Both the position numbers and the translations under genes were made by a program. A stretch of DNA of 64,000 nt from Bacteroidota bacterium (GTDB lineage Bacteria; Bacteroidota; Bacteroidia; Chitinophagales; BACL12), in contig JADJJZ010000006.1 of assembly GCA_016706255.1 (NCBI GenBank), positions 1 to 64,000 of the forward strand. The letters run 5' to 3'. Positions 1 to 8,339 of the stretch are shown here, in pieces (positions within the stretch are counted from its first letter, which is position 1; every line of letters starts with the position of its first letter). The notes below the pieces were generated by a model. That model had not been told where the DNA came from, made no database searches, and saw only the letters and a list, made by a program, of their open reading frames with translations.

Positions 1-1
1 C

Positions 2-157
2 GCCAGTATGGAACTTTCGGAGGCCTTGCTTAATTATAAGCAGTATATTTGCGCGGAAATTTTGGCAGACAGTTTGAGTAGTTCAGATGAGCTTGTTCAG
101 GCCGAAGCAATTTCTATAAACGACATACCAATCAAGGTTCTAATTCAAAAAAATTAG
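2..157 (+). CDS. ileS: Isoleucyl-tRNA synthetase, C-terminal end (partial)
   Basis: An open frame enters from the left edge and stops with TAG at 155-157, giving the last 51 residues of a protein. The sequence contains NYKQYICAEILADS and finishes with IPIKVLIQKN, which resembles the extreme C-terminus of Bacteroidota IleS. The order ileS, dksA-like gene, lspA is common in this phylum and supports the call. IleS charges tRNA-Ile in the cytoplasm; the catalytic and editing domains lie outside the window. The next gene starts 4 bases downstream, so the three genes probably form one operon. The identification rests on a short tail plus gene order. Confidence 0.8.
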   Translation, partial: ASMELSEALLNYKQYICAEILADSLSSSDELVQAEAISINDIPIKVLIQKN

Positions 158-161
158 CATC

Positions 162-1031
162 ATGGCACAAAAACCAACTAAAAAAGCGGCAAAAACCGCA
201 AAACCAAAAGCTAAACCGGTTGTAAAATCGAAGACATCGGCAAAAACCCCTGCAAAAAAGGTGGCTCCGAAACCGGCAAAAAAAGCAGCAGCTAAACCCG
301 TGAAAAAGGCTGCTCCGGCTAAATCTGCTCCTAAAAAGGCAGCAAAAAAAGTTGTTGCTAAAGCAGCAGCTAAACCTGTGAAAAAAGCAGCTCCGGTAAA
401 ACCCGTAGCTAAAAAAGTAAAAGCCCCTGTTAAACCGGTTGCCGTAAAAGCAGCGCCGGCAGCAAAAGTGCAAACAACAAAGGCCCCCGTTAAAACCGTT
501 ACCAAAAATGAGGTTGTAAAAGAAAAAGAAGTGAAAAAGGCAGTAACAAAAACGGTAGCGCCAAAACCGGAAGTAAAAAAAGAGGCCCCTGTTGTTAAAG
601 CAGTTCCTAAAAGGTTGATAAAACCGGTTGTTAAAATAACACCGGCACCTGTAAATACCGATAACAGAAGCAGATACAGTGATGCTGAATTAGCAGAATT
701 TAAAGAGCTGATTTCAGGCAAGCTGGAAACTTCAAAATCGGAATTAAAATATTTGCAGGAACAAATCAGCCGCAGCAGCGAAATGGGTGATGATTCAGAT
801 GCACGTTTTAAAGGTTTGGAAGATGGTACTTCAACTTCGGAGCGCGAATATCTGAGTCAAATGGCTTCGCGCCAGATTCAATATATCGGCCATCTTGAAA
901 AAGCGATGATCAGAATTGAAAATAAAACCTATGGCATATGCCGTGAAACCGGCAAACTGATTTCTAAAGAACGCCTTCGTGCTGTGCCGCATGCTACATT
1001 AAGTATCGAAGCAAAACAAGGTAAAGGATAA
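162..1031 (+). CDS. DksA/TraR-family protein with long histone-H1-like N-terminal tail
   Basis: The protein has 289 residues in two parts. Residues 1 to about 165 are almost only Lys, Ala, Pro and Val, with repeated KPVKKAAP units, like the tail of eukaryotic histone H1 or bacterial H1-like proteins. Residues about 170-285 are a DksA/TraR domain with helices rich in Glu and Lys and the family segment GICRETGKLISKERLRAVPH. Only one cysteine (Cys260) remains of the classic four-cysteine zinc finger. DksA-type proteins bind RNA polymerase through its secondary channel; the basic tail suggests added DNA or RNA binding (inference). The gene sits 4 bases after ileS and 4 bases before lspA. Most stand-alone DksA proteins are far shorter, about 120-150 residues. 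Confidence 0.88.
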   Translation: MAQKPTKKAAKTAKPKAKPVVKSKTSAKTPAKKVAPKPAKKAAAKPVKKAAPAKSAPKKAAKKVVAKAAAKPVKKAAPVKPVAKKVKAPVKPVAVKAAPAAKVQTTKAPVKTVTKNEVVKEKEVKKAVTKTVAPKPEVKKEAPVVKAVPKRLIKPVVKITPAPVNTDNRSRYSDAELAEFKELISGKLETSKSELKYLQEQISRSSEMGDDSDARFKGLEDGTSTSEREYLSQMASRQIQYIGHLEKAMIRIENKTYGICRETGKLISKERLRAVPHATLSIEAKQGKG

Positions 1032-1035
1032 ATCA

Positions 1036-1728
1036 GTGAAAAAATCCTATCTCGCCATTGGCATCATATTTTTGGTTTTACTCATTGACCAGGTTCTAAA
1101 ATTCTGGATTAAAACCACATTTACCCTTGGTGAAGAAATAAATATTCTTGGCTTAAGCTGGGCTAAACTCCATTTTGTTGAAAATGAAGGTATGGCATTC
1201 GGCATGGAGTTAGGTGGAAATTATGGCAAACTTGCCCTCACCTTATTCCGGTTAATTGCAGTATTTTTTATTGGATATTATTTATACACGCTAATAAAGT
1301 CAAAAGCCGGAAACGGATTAATCATCAGCATTGCATTAGTTTTTGCGGGTGCGATGGGGAATATTATCGACAGCGTATTTTACGGTGTTTTATTTTCAGC
1401 TTCTGATTACAGTGTTCTTGCGCAGTTTTTACCTGAAGGTGGTGGATATACTACTTTGCTGCACGGTCATGTGGTAGACATGTTTTATTTTCCGATGGCT
1501 GATGGTCGTTACCCGGAGTGGATACCGTTTTTGGGAGGAAAATATTATTCGTTTTTCAGACCTGTATTTAACGTTGCCGACAGTGCAATTACTATAGGTG
1601 TATTATCGATTTTATTGTTTCAACGCAGCATATTTGCACATACTGAAGAGGAGCAAAAACCAACTGAAATAAATTCAGAGCCCCCTGTAACTCATGAGGA
1701 AAGCACTGAACAACATACCATCTCTTAA
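1036..1728 (+). CDS. lspA: Lipoprotein signal peptidase (signal peptidase II)
   Basis: This inner-membrane aspartic protease removes signal peptides from prolipoproteins. Visible family motifs are IDQVLKFW near residue 18, NEGMAFG around 50-56, GAMGNIID around 105-112, VVDMF with catalytic Asp148, and FNVADSAI with catalytic Asp182. Four hydrophobic segments fit the usual topology. The roughly 30-residue stretch between the GNIID and VVD motifs is longer than in Proteobacteria, as seen in other Bacteroidota. The C-terminal 30 residues are polar and rich in Glu and Thr. The start codon is GTG, 4 bases after the dksA-like stop, which fits translation as part of the ileS operon. The window encodes several lipoprotein substrates. 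Confidence 0.96.
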   Translation: MKKSYLAIGIIFLVLLIDQVLKFWIKTTFTLGEEINILGLSWAKLHFVENEGMAFGMELGGNYGKLALTLFRLIAVFFIGYYLYTLIKSKAGNGLIISIALVFAGAMGNIIDSVFYGVLFSASDYSVLAQFLPEGGGYTTLLHGHVVDMFYFPMADGRYPEWIPFLGGKYYSFFRPVFNVADSAITIGVLSILLFQRSIFAHTEEEQKPTEINSEPPVTHEESTEQHTIS

Positions 1729-1784
1729 CAGTTTTAAATACCCAACTATTTAAGCTTTTTAACTTAAGTTTGTTGTTGCTAATA

Positions 1785-2738
1785 ATGATGAAAAACATTG
1801 AAGATTTACAACAATTTTATCAGCAGGAAATAGTTCCCGGACTTTCAGAACTGGAAATTTTACGCAAAGCACAATTACGCCGATTAAGGTTTATGTGGAT
1901 TGCCACAGTAGTTTCGCTATTGCTTGGTTTTATTACATTAATGCCACCGCTTATTCTGGTATTTTTATTAATATCATTATTACTGTATTTTTTCTTTTTC
2001 GGATTTAAACGCAAGCGCCCCGATTTTAAAGCAGAATATAAAAAAGTTGTTATCGGAAAACTCATTCAGTTTGTTGCACCCGATTTAGTTTTTACACCAA
2101 ATTTATTTATTCCGCAATCGCAATATAATACCAGCAAGATATTTTTATCCAGCCCCGATATTTATAAAGGTGAAGATTTAGTGGAAGGTAAAATTGATAA
2201 AACACAAGTAAAATTTTGTGAATTACACACGCAAGATCGCCAAACCGACAGCAAGGGAAGAACACATTATGTTACCATTTTTAAAGGGTTATTTTTTATT
2301 GCAGATTTTAATAAAAACTTTGCCGGACAAACATATGTATTAAGCGACTTTGGCGAACGTTTTTTAGGTGGATTTGGAAAGATGTTACAAAACCTAAGCG
2401 TTGGAAGGCCCGATGTTGTTAGGCTTGAGGATGTTGAGTTTGAAAAACAATTTGTGGTTTACAGTACCGATGAAGTTGAGGCAAGATATATTCTTTCACC
2501 TTCATTTATGGAACAAATAATGGCATTTAAAAATAAAACAAATGCTAAAATCCAATTTTCGTTTGTAGGCAATAATATTTATATGGCCATGCCAATGAAA
2601 GAAAATTTATTTGAGCCATCGTTGCGTAAAACGGTAATGAATTTTGAAGATATTAAATCGTATTATTCGCAATTACAATTCTGCGTTTCAATTGTTGATG
2701 CATTAAATTTAAATACCCGCGTTTGGACTAAACAATAA
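1785..2738 (+). CDS. DUF3137 family membrane protein
   Basis: The protein has 317 residues from the ATG at 1785; a second ATG follows at 1788. A short amphipathic N-terminus precedes two adjacent membrane segments at about residues 36-53 and 55-74, then a basic KRKRPDF stop-transfer sequence. The remaining soluble domain, with FKGLFFIADFNKNFAGQTYV in its middle, resembles the DUF3137 family. No catalytic motif is visible and the function of the family is unknown to me. The gene lies about 55 bases after lspA on the same strand and meets the MORN-repeat gene tail to tail 4 bases later. Confidence 0.75.
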   Translation: MMKNIEDLQQFYQQEIVPGLSELEILRKAQLRRLRFMWIATVVSLLLGFITLMPPLILVFLLISLLLYFFFFGFKRKRPDFKAEYKKVVIGKLIQFVAPDLVFTPNLFIPQSQYNTSKIFLSSPDIYKGEDLVEGKIDKTQVKFCELHTQDRQTDSKGRTHYVTIFKGLFFIADFNKNFAGQTYVLSDFGERFLGGFGKMLQNLSVGRPDVVRLEDVEFEKQFVVYSTDEVEARYILSPSFMEQIMAFKNKTNAKIQFSFVGNNIYMAMPMKENLFEPSLRKTVMNFEDIKSYYSQLQFCVSIVDALNLNTRVWTKQ

Positions 2739-2751
2739 TGTTTTATTGTTT
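2730..2751. terminator. Weak AT-rich hairpin between convergent genes
   Basis: A 9-bp inverted repeat (AAACAATAA and TTATTGTTT) with a 4-base loop spans the ends of the DUF3137 and MORN-repeat genes, which converge here. It contains almost no G or C, so it is at best a weak bidirectional terminator. Confidence 0.3.
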
Positions 2752-3645
2752 ATTAATGTGATATATTTTGTAGGTTATTTGCCAGCCTTCTGCACCTAAA
2801 GCAGTATTTAGCGCAATTTCCATAACCATATCGCTGTAAATTTCTTCGCTGAAACCTTCATTAAATGTAAGCGGCAACCAGGTAGTAATATCACTACTAT
2901 ATGTTGGACCTGAAAATTTATAAGTATCAGATAATGTAGTGCAACAACTTATTTTTAAATTTTTAATCACATTTACATAATCGTTATACAGTTTTCTGGC
3001 TTCAAGAGAATCTGTTCCGAGATACAGAATATTGTAATAAGCAGCCTTTCTTGTGGAGTCGGCAGGAACTACTCCTGCTTCAAGCGAATTTTTAGTCATT
3101 AAATTGCTGTACCATCCGGCTTGCCTTTCAATAAGTATTGGTCTTTGGGCAGTTTGCAGGGTTTTGAAATCGGTAGCAAAGTCGGTAATTACTTTATTCA
3201 CTAACACCCCAAACTCAACGCGGTTCGGTGTTTGTAAAGCCTGCATTTTAGCTTCATTGTCTTTTATAACCCACTTTTCCCAGGTCAGCACGTCAGGAGC
3301 GGCAACAATTGCGGCGCTTTTTGCAGTAGTATCGGGCCCCTGAAACAGGTTATCTTCAAAAACACCTGCAATTTGACCACCATCTGCGGTATAAAAAGCT
3401 CCTTTGCCATGGAGTCCGTTAAATTTAAACTCTCCCACATAAAAAGCACCATTTGCCCAGTCGTAACGACCATATCCGTGTCTCGCCCCGTTTTCCCAGT
3501 TCCCGGTATACATGTCACCATTTTCCAGTTTAAACACACTATATCCATTTTCGCAATTGCCAACAATACATTGAGCCGAGGAGCTTTTGGCAAACAGAAT
3601 TTGGGATAGCGCAATAATAAAAACCAAGTATGTATTTAATTTCAT
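2743..3645 (-). CDS. Secreted MORN-repeat protein
   Basis: The protein has 300 residues. The first 25 form a signal peptide ending in SSSAQ. Residues about 35-105 contain consecutive MORN repeats with the Y-x-G-x-W/F...G...H/G-x-G pattern, for example YTGNWENGARHGYGRY and YVGEFKFNGLHGKG. MORN repeats form beta-hairpin solenoids and usually mediate protein or membrane contacts. Residues 130-300 do not match a family I recognise. The mature protein should be periplasmic or extracytoplasmic. It has its own start 16 bases before the end of the YetF-like gene upstream on the same strand, so the two may be cotranscribed. Confidence 0.8.
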   Translation of the reverse strand: MKLNTYLVFIIALSQILFAKSSSAQCIVGNCENGYSVFKLENGDMYTGNWENGARHGYGRYDWANGAFYVGEFKFNGLHGKGAFYTADGGQIAGVFEDNLFQGPDTTAKSAAIVAAPDVLTWEKWVIKDNEAKMQALQTPNRVEFGVLVNKVITDFATDFKTLQTAQRPILIERQAGWYSNLMTKNSLEAGVVPADSTRKAAYYNILYLGTDSLEARKLYNDYVNVIKNLKISCCTTLSDTYKFSGPTYSSDITTWLPLTFNEGFSEEIYSDMVMEIALNTALGAEGWQITYKIYHINKQ

Positions 3646-3661
3646 ATGTCAATAAGTCGTT

Positions 3662-4171
3662 TTACCGGTCTGTTTTAGATTTAGAACGATGTTTAACACT
3701 GCGTTCGGTATAATTGTGCGACAACACACTAATATTTCCATTTACTTCAAGCATACACAAATCAACTTGTGTAAAGTCGGACAAGCCATGTTCCCGAACC
3801 ACTGCCATAAGCTCGTCGGAACTGATGCCAACCCTACGTAAATGCGCATTGTTCACGCTGCCTTTATAGATGAGCAAAACCGGATTTCCCTCCAATAATT
3901 TTTTAACAGGGCCATACCGTTCCACCATTTTTAAGACAAAATTGATAACAAACAGGGTAATAGCAGCAACAATTCCGCCAAAAAGTGTTGTGTCGGGTCC
4001 GAGCATGGCATTTTGCACGGCATTGCTGATTAATAATACCAATACAAAGTCAATTACACTCAATTGGGCGATCTCACGCTTTCCCATTATGCGCAGGCCT
4101 GCAAGCACAATAAAATAGATTACGGTAACCCGCAAAACGATTTGAAGGAGCACATTTGTATCAATTGCCAT
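3662..4171 (-). CDS. YetF-like DUF421 membrane protein
   Basis: The protein has 169 residues. About three membrane segments fill residues 8-82, including the family segment LRIMGKREIAQLS, followed by a cytoplasmic or surface alpha/beta domain with NPVLLIYKG and LMAVVREHGLSDFTQVDLCMLE. This layout matches YetF/DUF421 proteins such as Bacillus YetF and YdfS. In spore formers related proteins act in germination, but the role in non-sporulating Bacteroidota is not established. The C-terminus is short and basic (KHRSKSKTDR). It is divergent from the TraB-like gene and upstream of the MORN-repeat gene. Confidence 0.88.
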   Translation of the reverse strand: MAIDTNVLLQIVLRVTVIYFIVLAGLRIMGKREIAQLSVIDFVLVLLISNAVQNAMLGPDTTLFGGIVAAITLFVINFVLKMVERYGPVKKLLEGNPVLLIYKGSVNNAHLRRVGISSDELMAVVREHGLSDFTQVDLCMLEVNGNISVLSHNYTERSVKHRSKSKTDR

Positions 4172-4268
4172 GTCACATTGTATTTAAGGGTGAAAGGTAT
4201 AAATAAAAAACTGTTGTTAAAACCCATAACTTTATCTTAAATTTACCCGTTCAACTTACTACAATATC

Positions 4269-6296
4269 ATGCTGAGGAACATTGCGTTATATCTTTTTAT
4301 TAGCTTAATGGCACATATTGCCAATGCTCAAGAATCATTGTTATGGAAAGTTACCAGCCCTGATGGTAAATTTACCTCTTATATACTTTGTTCCACCGAG
4401 TTAAGTGGTGCCGAAAACTATGATGTTGCCACCGGTGCTGCAGAAATAATGGAAAAAGTAAATACTGTTGCTTTTTTTAATGTTCCCGACCCTACAGAAA
4501 TTCAAAATATTCCGGTATTTATGAAATCGCCGGGTGATAATACTTTAAAAGGTTATTACAAACGTGAAGATCGTATACGTTTCGAATTAATGGTAAACGA
4601 TAAATTAAAATCCAGCCCTGAAAATTATTATTCATTAAAACCATTATATGTTTTAAGTTTATTAAAAGAAAAGGATCATGCTGCTGCAGTTGATTTTCAA
4701 CAAACCATTTTACTGGATATTGCATTGCAACAATCGAAGCCTACTTTAAGTATGGTAACCATCCGACAAATTGCCGGAGTAATGGATCAAATGGATTTTA
4801 GTACGCAGGCAACTGTATTAAGCAATTATGTAAATAACATTCAATCATATTTAGATGGTGATGCTGAAAAATTTAATGCATATGTTCAGCAGTCATTAAC
4901 GGATTACATGAAAGTAGTAAATTCATCAGAACAACCGGCGTATATTAATGTAATGCTGAGTGGCATGAATGATTTATTATTGAAAAAAATTGAACCATTA
5001 AGTACACAACAATCTGTTTTATATGTATTAGATGCCGAATTAGTTTCAGGCGAATCAGGAATAATAAAAAAATTAAGAAACAAAGGATTTGGTGTAGTAG
5101 CAGAGCCTTTTAGTTTAAAATTATATTCCGGAAACAATCCTCAAATTACCGGATCGGCAAATCAAAATACCGCAACTGCATCAACCAGTAATATTCCTGA
5201 TGATTTTCCGTCATTGACAATAATGCCGGCAATAAACGGATATGTAAATCCCGAAGAAATTAAAGTAATTAATATAAAGGAACAAAGTGCAGATGAACGC
5301 GATTATATTGCTTATCGCGATCCGTTTGGCGATTTTTTTGATATGGCTGCTGCAGATACTTTGTTTTTAGAAAGTTGGTATGAATTAAAAGGAACTGATG
5401 CCAATTTTAAAGTAAAGGTGCCATTAAAAGGTGAGTGGGAACAATCTGAAACACCATGGAGTAATGGCGGTGTGATTAAAAAATTTGTATATACGAACAA
5501 CCACGCAAAATCCGATTTATTTTATTCAGTGGGTTACACTGTTTATCCGCCAACCTTTGTTCAGAATAATAAAAATAATTTCTTTGAACAATTTATTCAA
5601 AGCACAAAAGACCAAATAAGTGGAGAAATTATTTCTCAGCGCATCGTGTCCAACCCAAACTTTACAGGGCGCGAATTTACTGCTGTTGTAGGTGATTCAT
5701 TTTTTGTTCGCTCACAATTTTTATTACAGGATAATGTGCTGTATCAATTACTTGTAGGTGGCCCGGGCGATAATCCGTTTAGTGTTTATGCCGAATCGTT
5801 TCTCAATTCATTTGAAACAGCATCAAATGTTTTAGTTAACTGGCATTTTTTCCAGCAACCATCATTTAATTGTTATTTACCTACACCTCCATCTAAACAA
5901 ACAAAATCATACACGCTGCCAACAGGACCATTAACTGTAGTAACATATACTTCAACTGATTATAAAGAATTAATTGATTATAGTGTTATTCAAAGCACTT
6001 ATCCTCCGGGACATAAATTCGGAAATAAAAATGCATTTTTTGACGATTTAATTGCTGCTGCAGAAAAATCATATATCGGAAAAGCATATAAAGTTGAAAA
6101 AGTTGAAAACAACGGTATTGAAGGTCGTTATGTAGAAATGCAATTAATGAACAGTAAAATTTACCGTATTTATTTTTACTTTGATGGAAATACGGTTTAT
6201 CAGTTTGCTGCAGGTGGCGACGGACAAATATTGGTTTCAAACAATGCAACACGGTTTATTCAATCTATCCACTTCTTAACGTTAGAAGATAAATAA
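4269..6296 (+). CDS. Secreted degenerate TraB/GumN-like protein with duplicated C-terminal module
   Basis: The protein has 675 residues with a signal peptide (residues 1-20, ending IANAQ). Residues about 21-290 follow the TraB/GumN layout: LLWKVTSPDGKFTSYIL at the start, a helical middle and SGESGIIKKLRNKGFGVV at the end. The signature residues of the family are replaced. The GTxH segment reads LCSTEL, and the GAGHL segment reads LDAELV. Residues 330-675 hold two related modules of about 150 residues, each with GR-[EY]-x-V/F ... Y-Q-[LF] ... G-G ... F-x-x-S-[FI] order. The fold assignment is my inference from pattern; function is unknown, and it may be a non-catalytic periplasmic binding protein. 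Confidence 0.65.
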   Translation: MLRNIALYLFISLMAHIANAQESLLWKVTSPDGKFTSYILCSTELSGAENYDVATGAAEIMEKVNTVAFFNVPDPTEIQNIPVFMKSPGDNTLKGYYKREDRIRFELMVNDKLKSSPENYYSLKPLYVLSLLKEKDHAAAVDFQQTILLDIALQQSKPTLSMVTIRQIAGVMDQMDFSTQATVLSNYVNNIQSYLDGDAEKFNAYVQQSLTDYMKVVNSSEQPAYINVMLSGMNDLLLKKIEPLSTQQSVLYVLDAELVSGESGIIKKLRNKGFGVVAEPFSLKLYSGNNPQITGSANQNTATASTSNIPDDFPSLTIMPAINGYVNPEEIKVINIKEQSADERDYIAYRDPFGDFFDMAAADTLFLESWYELKGTDANFKVKVPLKGEWEQSETPWSNGGVIKKFVYTNNHAKSDLFYSVGYTVYPPTFVQNNKNNFFEQFIQSTKDQISGEIISQRIVSNPNFTGREFTAVVGDSFFVRSQFLLQDNVLYQLLVGGPGDNPFSVYAESFLNSFETASNVLVNWHFFQQPSFNCYLPTPPSKQTKSYTLPTGPLTVVTYTSTDYKELIDYSVIQSTYPPGHKFGNKNAFFDDLIAAAEKSYIGKAYKVEKVENNGIEGRYVEMQLMNSKIYRIYFYFDGNTVYQFAAGGDGQILVSNNATRFIQSIHFLTLEDK

Positions 6297-6318
6297 TTGA
6301 ATTGTTGTTCAGCTAATA

Positions 6319-7047
6319 TCAAAGTTTAACAAAACCATTGCCGTCGAAAATCGGCACAACATCAAATTGCGGATTACTCATACAAAATTTGATATCATTT
6401 TCAATTCCTAAACGTTGTAGTCGTTTAAAGTGTGTTGCTTGTTTTACAGTGCGCAACATATTTTCACGAACGTGTTTATATAATAATTTTGCACTTAAGG
6501 TTGAGTCGTCGATAATTCTGAAATCATCTGCCAATTCGCGCACAACAGCACCGGCAAAAAGTGCATCGTCCATTACGTAGTGGTCTTTCCATCCTGCACA
6601 AAACAAAATGGTATTTCTGTTTTCATTTTTTATCCATTCGAAAATGGCATCCTGATTTACAAAACTTCCTGCCACAATATTTCTTGCACCTTTGCTCATT
6701 AAAACGCAACGCGTGCCATTTGTAGTAGTATGAATTATTTCTTTACCGCGAACCTCTTCACTCATAAATTCATAAGGAGAGTTCCCAAAATGGAAATGCG
6801 GAATTTTAATACCATCGCGTTCGCCGGCAACGAGGTATCCTTTTTTCAGCCATTCATTGGCTTCATCAATAGTTTCAACCGGAATCATTTTTTTCACACC
6901 GTGGTGTAAGGCAGATGCAATAGTTGAAGTGGCGCGAATAATATCAATAACCACCACGTTTTTATCTTTCGGATCGTGTTGATTCCAAAGTGCGGGTGTA
7001 AGGCACACCTCTAAAATGGGTCGGTTATCTTCTTGTGTGTTGGTCAT
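6319..7047 (-). CDS. comB: 2-phosphosulfolactate phosphatase family protein (ComB)
   Basis: The protein has 242 residues and resembles ComB throughout: VVVIDIIRATSTIASAL near the N-terminus, VAGERDG, FGNSPYEF, and TTTNGTR in the middle. ComB hydrolyses phosphosulfolactate to sulfolactate with Mg2+. In methanogens this step belongs to coenzyme M synthesis. Bacteroidota do not make coenzyme M, so the role here is uncertain; a link to sulfonate or sulfonolipid metabolism is only a guess. The gene is cytoplasmic (no signal peptide) and lies 37 bases downstream of gcvT on the same strand, which could place it in the gcvT transcript. Confidence 0.85.
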   Translation of the reverse strand: MTNTQEDNRPILEVCLTPALWNQHDPKDKNVVVIDIIRATSTIASALHHGVKKMIPVETIDEANEWLKKGYLVAGERDGIKIPHFHFGNSPYEFMSEEVRGKEIIHTTTNGTRCVLMSKGARNIVAGSFVNQDAIFEWIKNENRNTILFCAGWKDHYVMDDALFAGAVVRELADDFRIIDDSTLSAKLLYKHVRENMLRTVKQATHFKRLQRLGIENDIKFCMSNPQFDVVPIFDGNGFVKL

Positions 7048-7084
7048 AATTAGAAAGCAACGGCTAATGAGGTTAAGTATTCTG

Positions 7085-8176
7085 TTATTTACTCCAGAAT
7101 GGAATCTTAACTACTTTGGCTTTCACGGGTTTTTGGCGAATATCTATAAAAATTTCGGAATCAACAGCAGTTTTTTCATTTGAAACATAACCAAGGCCTA
7201 TTGCTTTATTCAAACTAGGGCTTTGAGTTCCGGAAGTTACCTTTCCGATAATGCTGCCATGTTCATCTAAAATAGGGTAATCGTGGCGTGGAATACCGCG
7301 GTCAATCATTTCGAATCCCACTAATTTGCGGGTTAAGCCGGCATCTTTACCAGCAATAATTTTATCCTTACCAACAAAATCGTTGTTTGCTGCTTTTAAT
7401 TTGGTAATCCATCCTAAACCGGCTTCAAGAGGAGATGTAGTATCATCAATATCGTTGCCGTATAAGCAGAATCCCATTTCGAGTCGAAGGGTGTCACGAG
7501 CGGCTAAACCAATAGGTTTAATGCCATAAGGGGCACCGGCTTCAAACACTTTGTTCCAGATGGTGAGGGCGTGTTCTTTAGGGAAATAAATTTCGAAACC
7601 ACCGGCGCCGGTATACCCGGTAGCTGAAATGATTACATTGCCGACTCCGGCAAATTTATGTTTCGTAAAAGTATAGTAAGCAATGCTGCTCAAGTCAACA
7701 TCAGTAAGGCTTTGAAGCGCTTCCGCAGCTTTTGGACCCTGAATAGCCAATAACGCAGTGTCGTCTGAAATATTTACCATATCAACACCACCGGTATTGT
7801 ATTTCATGATATGATTCCAGTCTTTTTCAATATTGCCGGCGTTTACTACTAACATATAATTGCCATCTTCAAGATGATAAACCAGTAAATCGTCAACGAT
7901 ACCACCATTTTCGTTTGGAAGGCAGCTATATTGGGCTTTTCCAGGGCTAAGCGTGTAAACATCGTTGGAAGTAACCTTTTGAATAAGCGCTGCAGCTCCA
8001 TCTCCCTTTAAAATAAACTCACCCATGTGGCTAACATCAAAAACCCCAACGGCATTGCGCACGACATGGTGTTCTTCAACCTGGCCTGAATAAACAATAG
8101 GCATTTCATAACCCGCAAATTCAGCCATCTTGGCTCCGAGGTCTTTATGTAATTGAGTGAGCGCTGTTTGTTTCAT
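7085..8176 (-). CDS. gcvT: Glycine cleavage system T protein (aminomethyltransferase)
   Basis: The protein has 363 residues, the usual GcvT length. Family motifs are EMPIVYSGQVEEHHVVRN and GVFDVSHMGEF at the N-terminus, NGGIVDDLLVYHL with the catalytic aspartate, ATGYTGAGGFEIYFP, and the C-terminal GKVTSGTQSPSL. GcvT transfers the aminomethyl carbon from lipoylated H protein to tetrahydrofolate. No gcvH or gcvP is next to it, so the cleavage system is split in this genome. It is divergent from the lpxD-like gene. A TATCTTTG promoter element lies 47 bases upstream. I saw no glycine-riboswitch-like structure in the short leader. Confidence 0.97.
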   Translation of the reverse strand: MKQTALTQLHKDLGAKMAEFAGYEMPIVYSGQVEEHHVVRNAVGVFDVSHMGEFILKGDGAAALIQKVTSNDVYTLSPGKAQYSCLPNENGGIVDDLLVYHLEDGNYMLVVNAGNIEKDWNHIMKYNTGGVDMVNISDDTALLAIQGPKAAEALQSLTDVDLSSIAYYTFTKHKFAGVGNVIISATGYTGAGGFEIYFPKEHALTIWNKVFEAGAPYGIKPIGLAARDTLRLEMGFCLYGNDIDDTTSPLEAGLGWITKLKAANNDFVGKDKIIAGKDAGLTRKLVGFEMIDRGIPRHDYPILDEHGSIIGKVTSGTQSPSLNKAIGLGYVSNEKTAVDSEIFIDIRQKPVKAKVVKIPFWSK

Positions 8177-8223
8177 ATTTTACCAATTTGGATATCTAAA
8201 CTGTAATTTGGTTTAAGCAGGCG

Positions 8224-8231
8224 CAAAGATA
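8224..8231 (-). promoter_or_regulatory. Putative -7 box of gcvT
   Basis: The minus strand reads TATCTTTG, an exact match to the Bacteroidota -7 consensus TAnnTTTG, 47 bases before the gcvT start. No clear TTG is seen at the -33 position. Confidence 0.5.
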
Positions 8232-8327
8232 AGCCATTCGGCGCAGAGCTTTAAGAAGAATTTGATTAGGCAGCCGGCGTTGATGCACAAAATGTGGAGG
8301 GTATTATATACAAAGTTTTTTACCGAT

Positions 8328-8335
8328 TACCTTTG
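8328..8335 (+). promoter_or_regulatory. Putative -7 box directly before lpxD-like start
   Basis: TACCTTTG matches TAnnTTTG exactly and ends 4 bases before the ATG at 8340. If used, the transcript would start at or within a few bases of the start codon, giving a leaderless mRNA. This favours the ATG at 8340 over upstream in-frame ATGs. No good -33 TTG is visible. Confidence 0.55.
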
Positions 8336-8339
8336 CAGC

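Noticed and set aside
132..721. Long antisense open frames opposite the dksA-like gene, including a Phe/Ala/Thr-rich one
   Set aside because: They mirror the Lys/Ala/Pro codon repeats of the basic tail on the other strand and have no family character or start context.
8177..8260. Glycine riboswitch upstream of gcvT
   Set aside because: The leader is only about 80 bases, shared with a divergent gene, and has no tandem aptamer-like hairpins.
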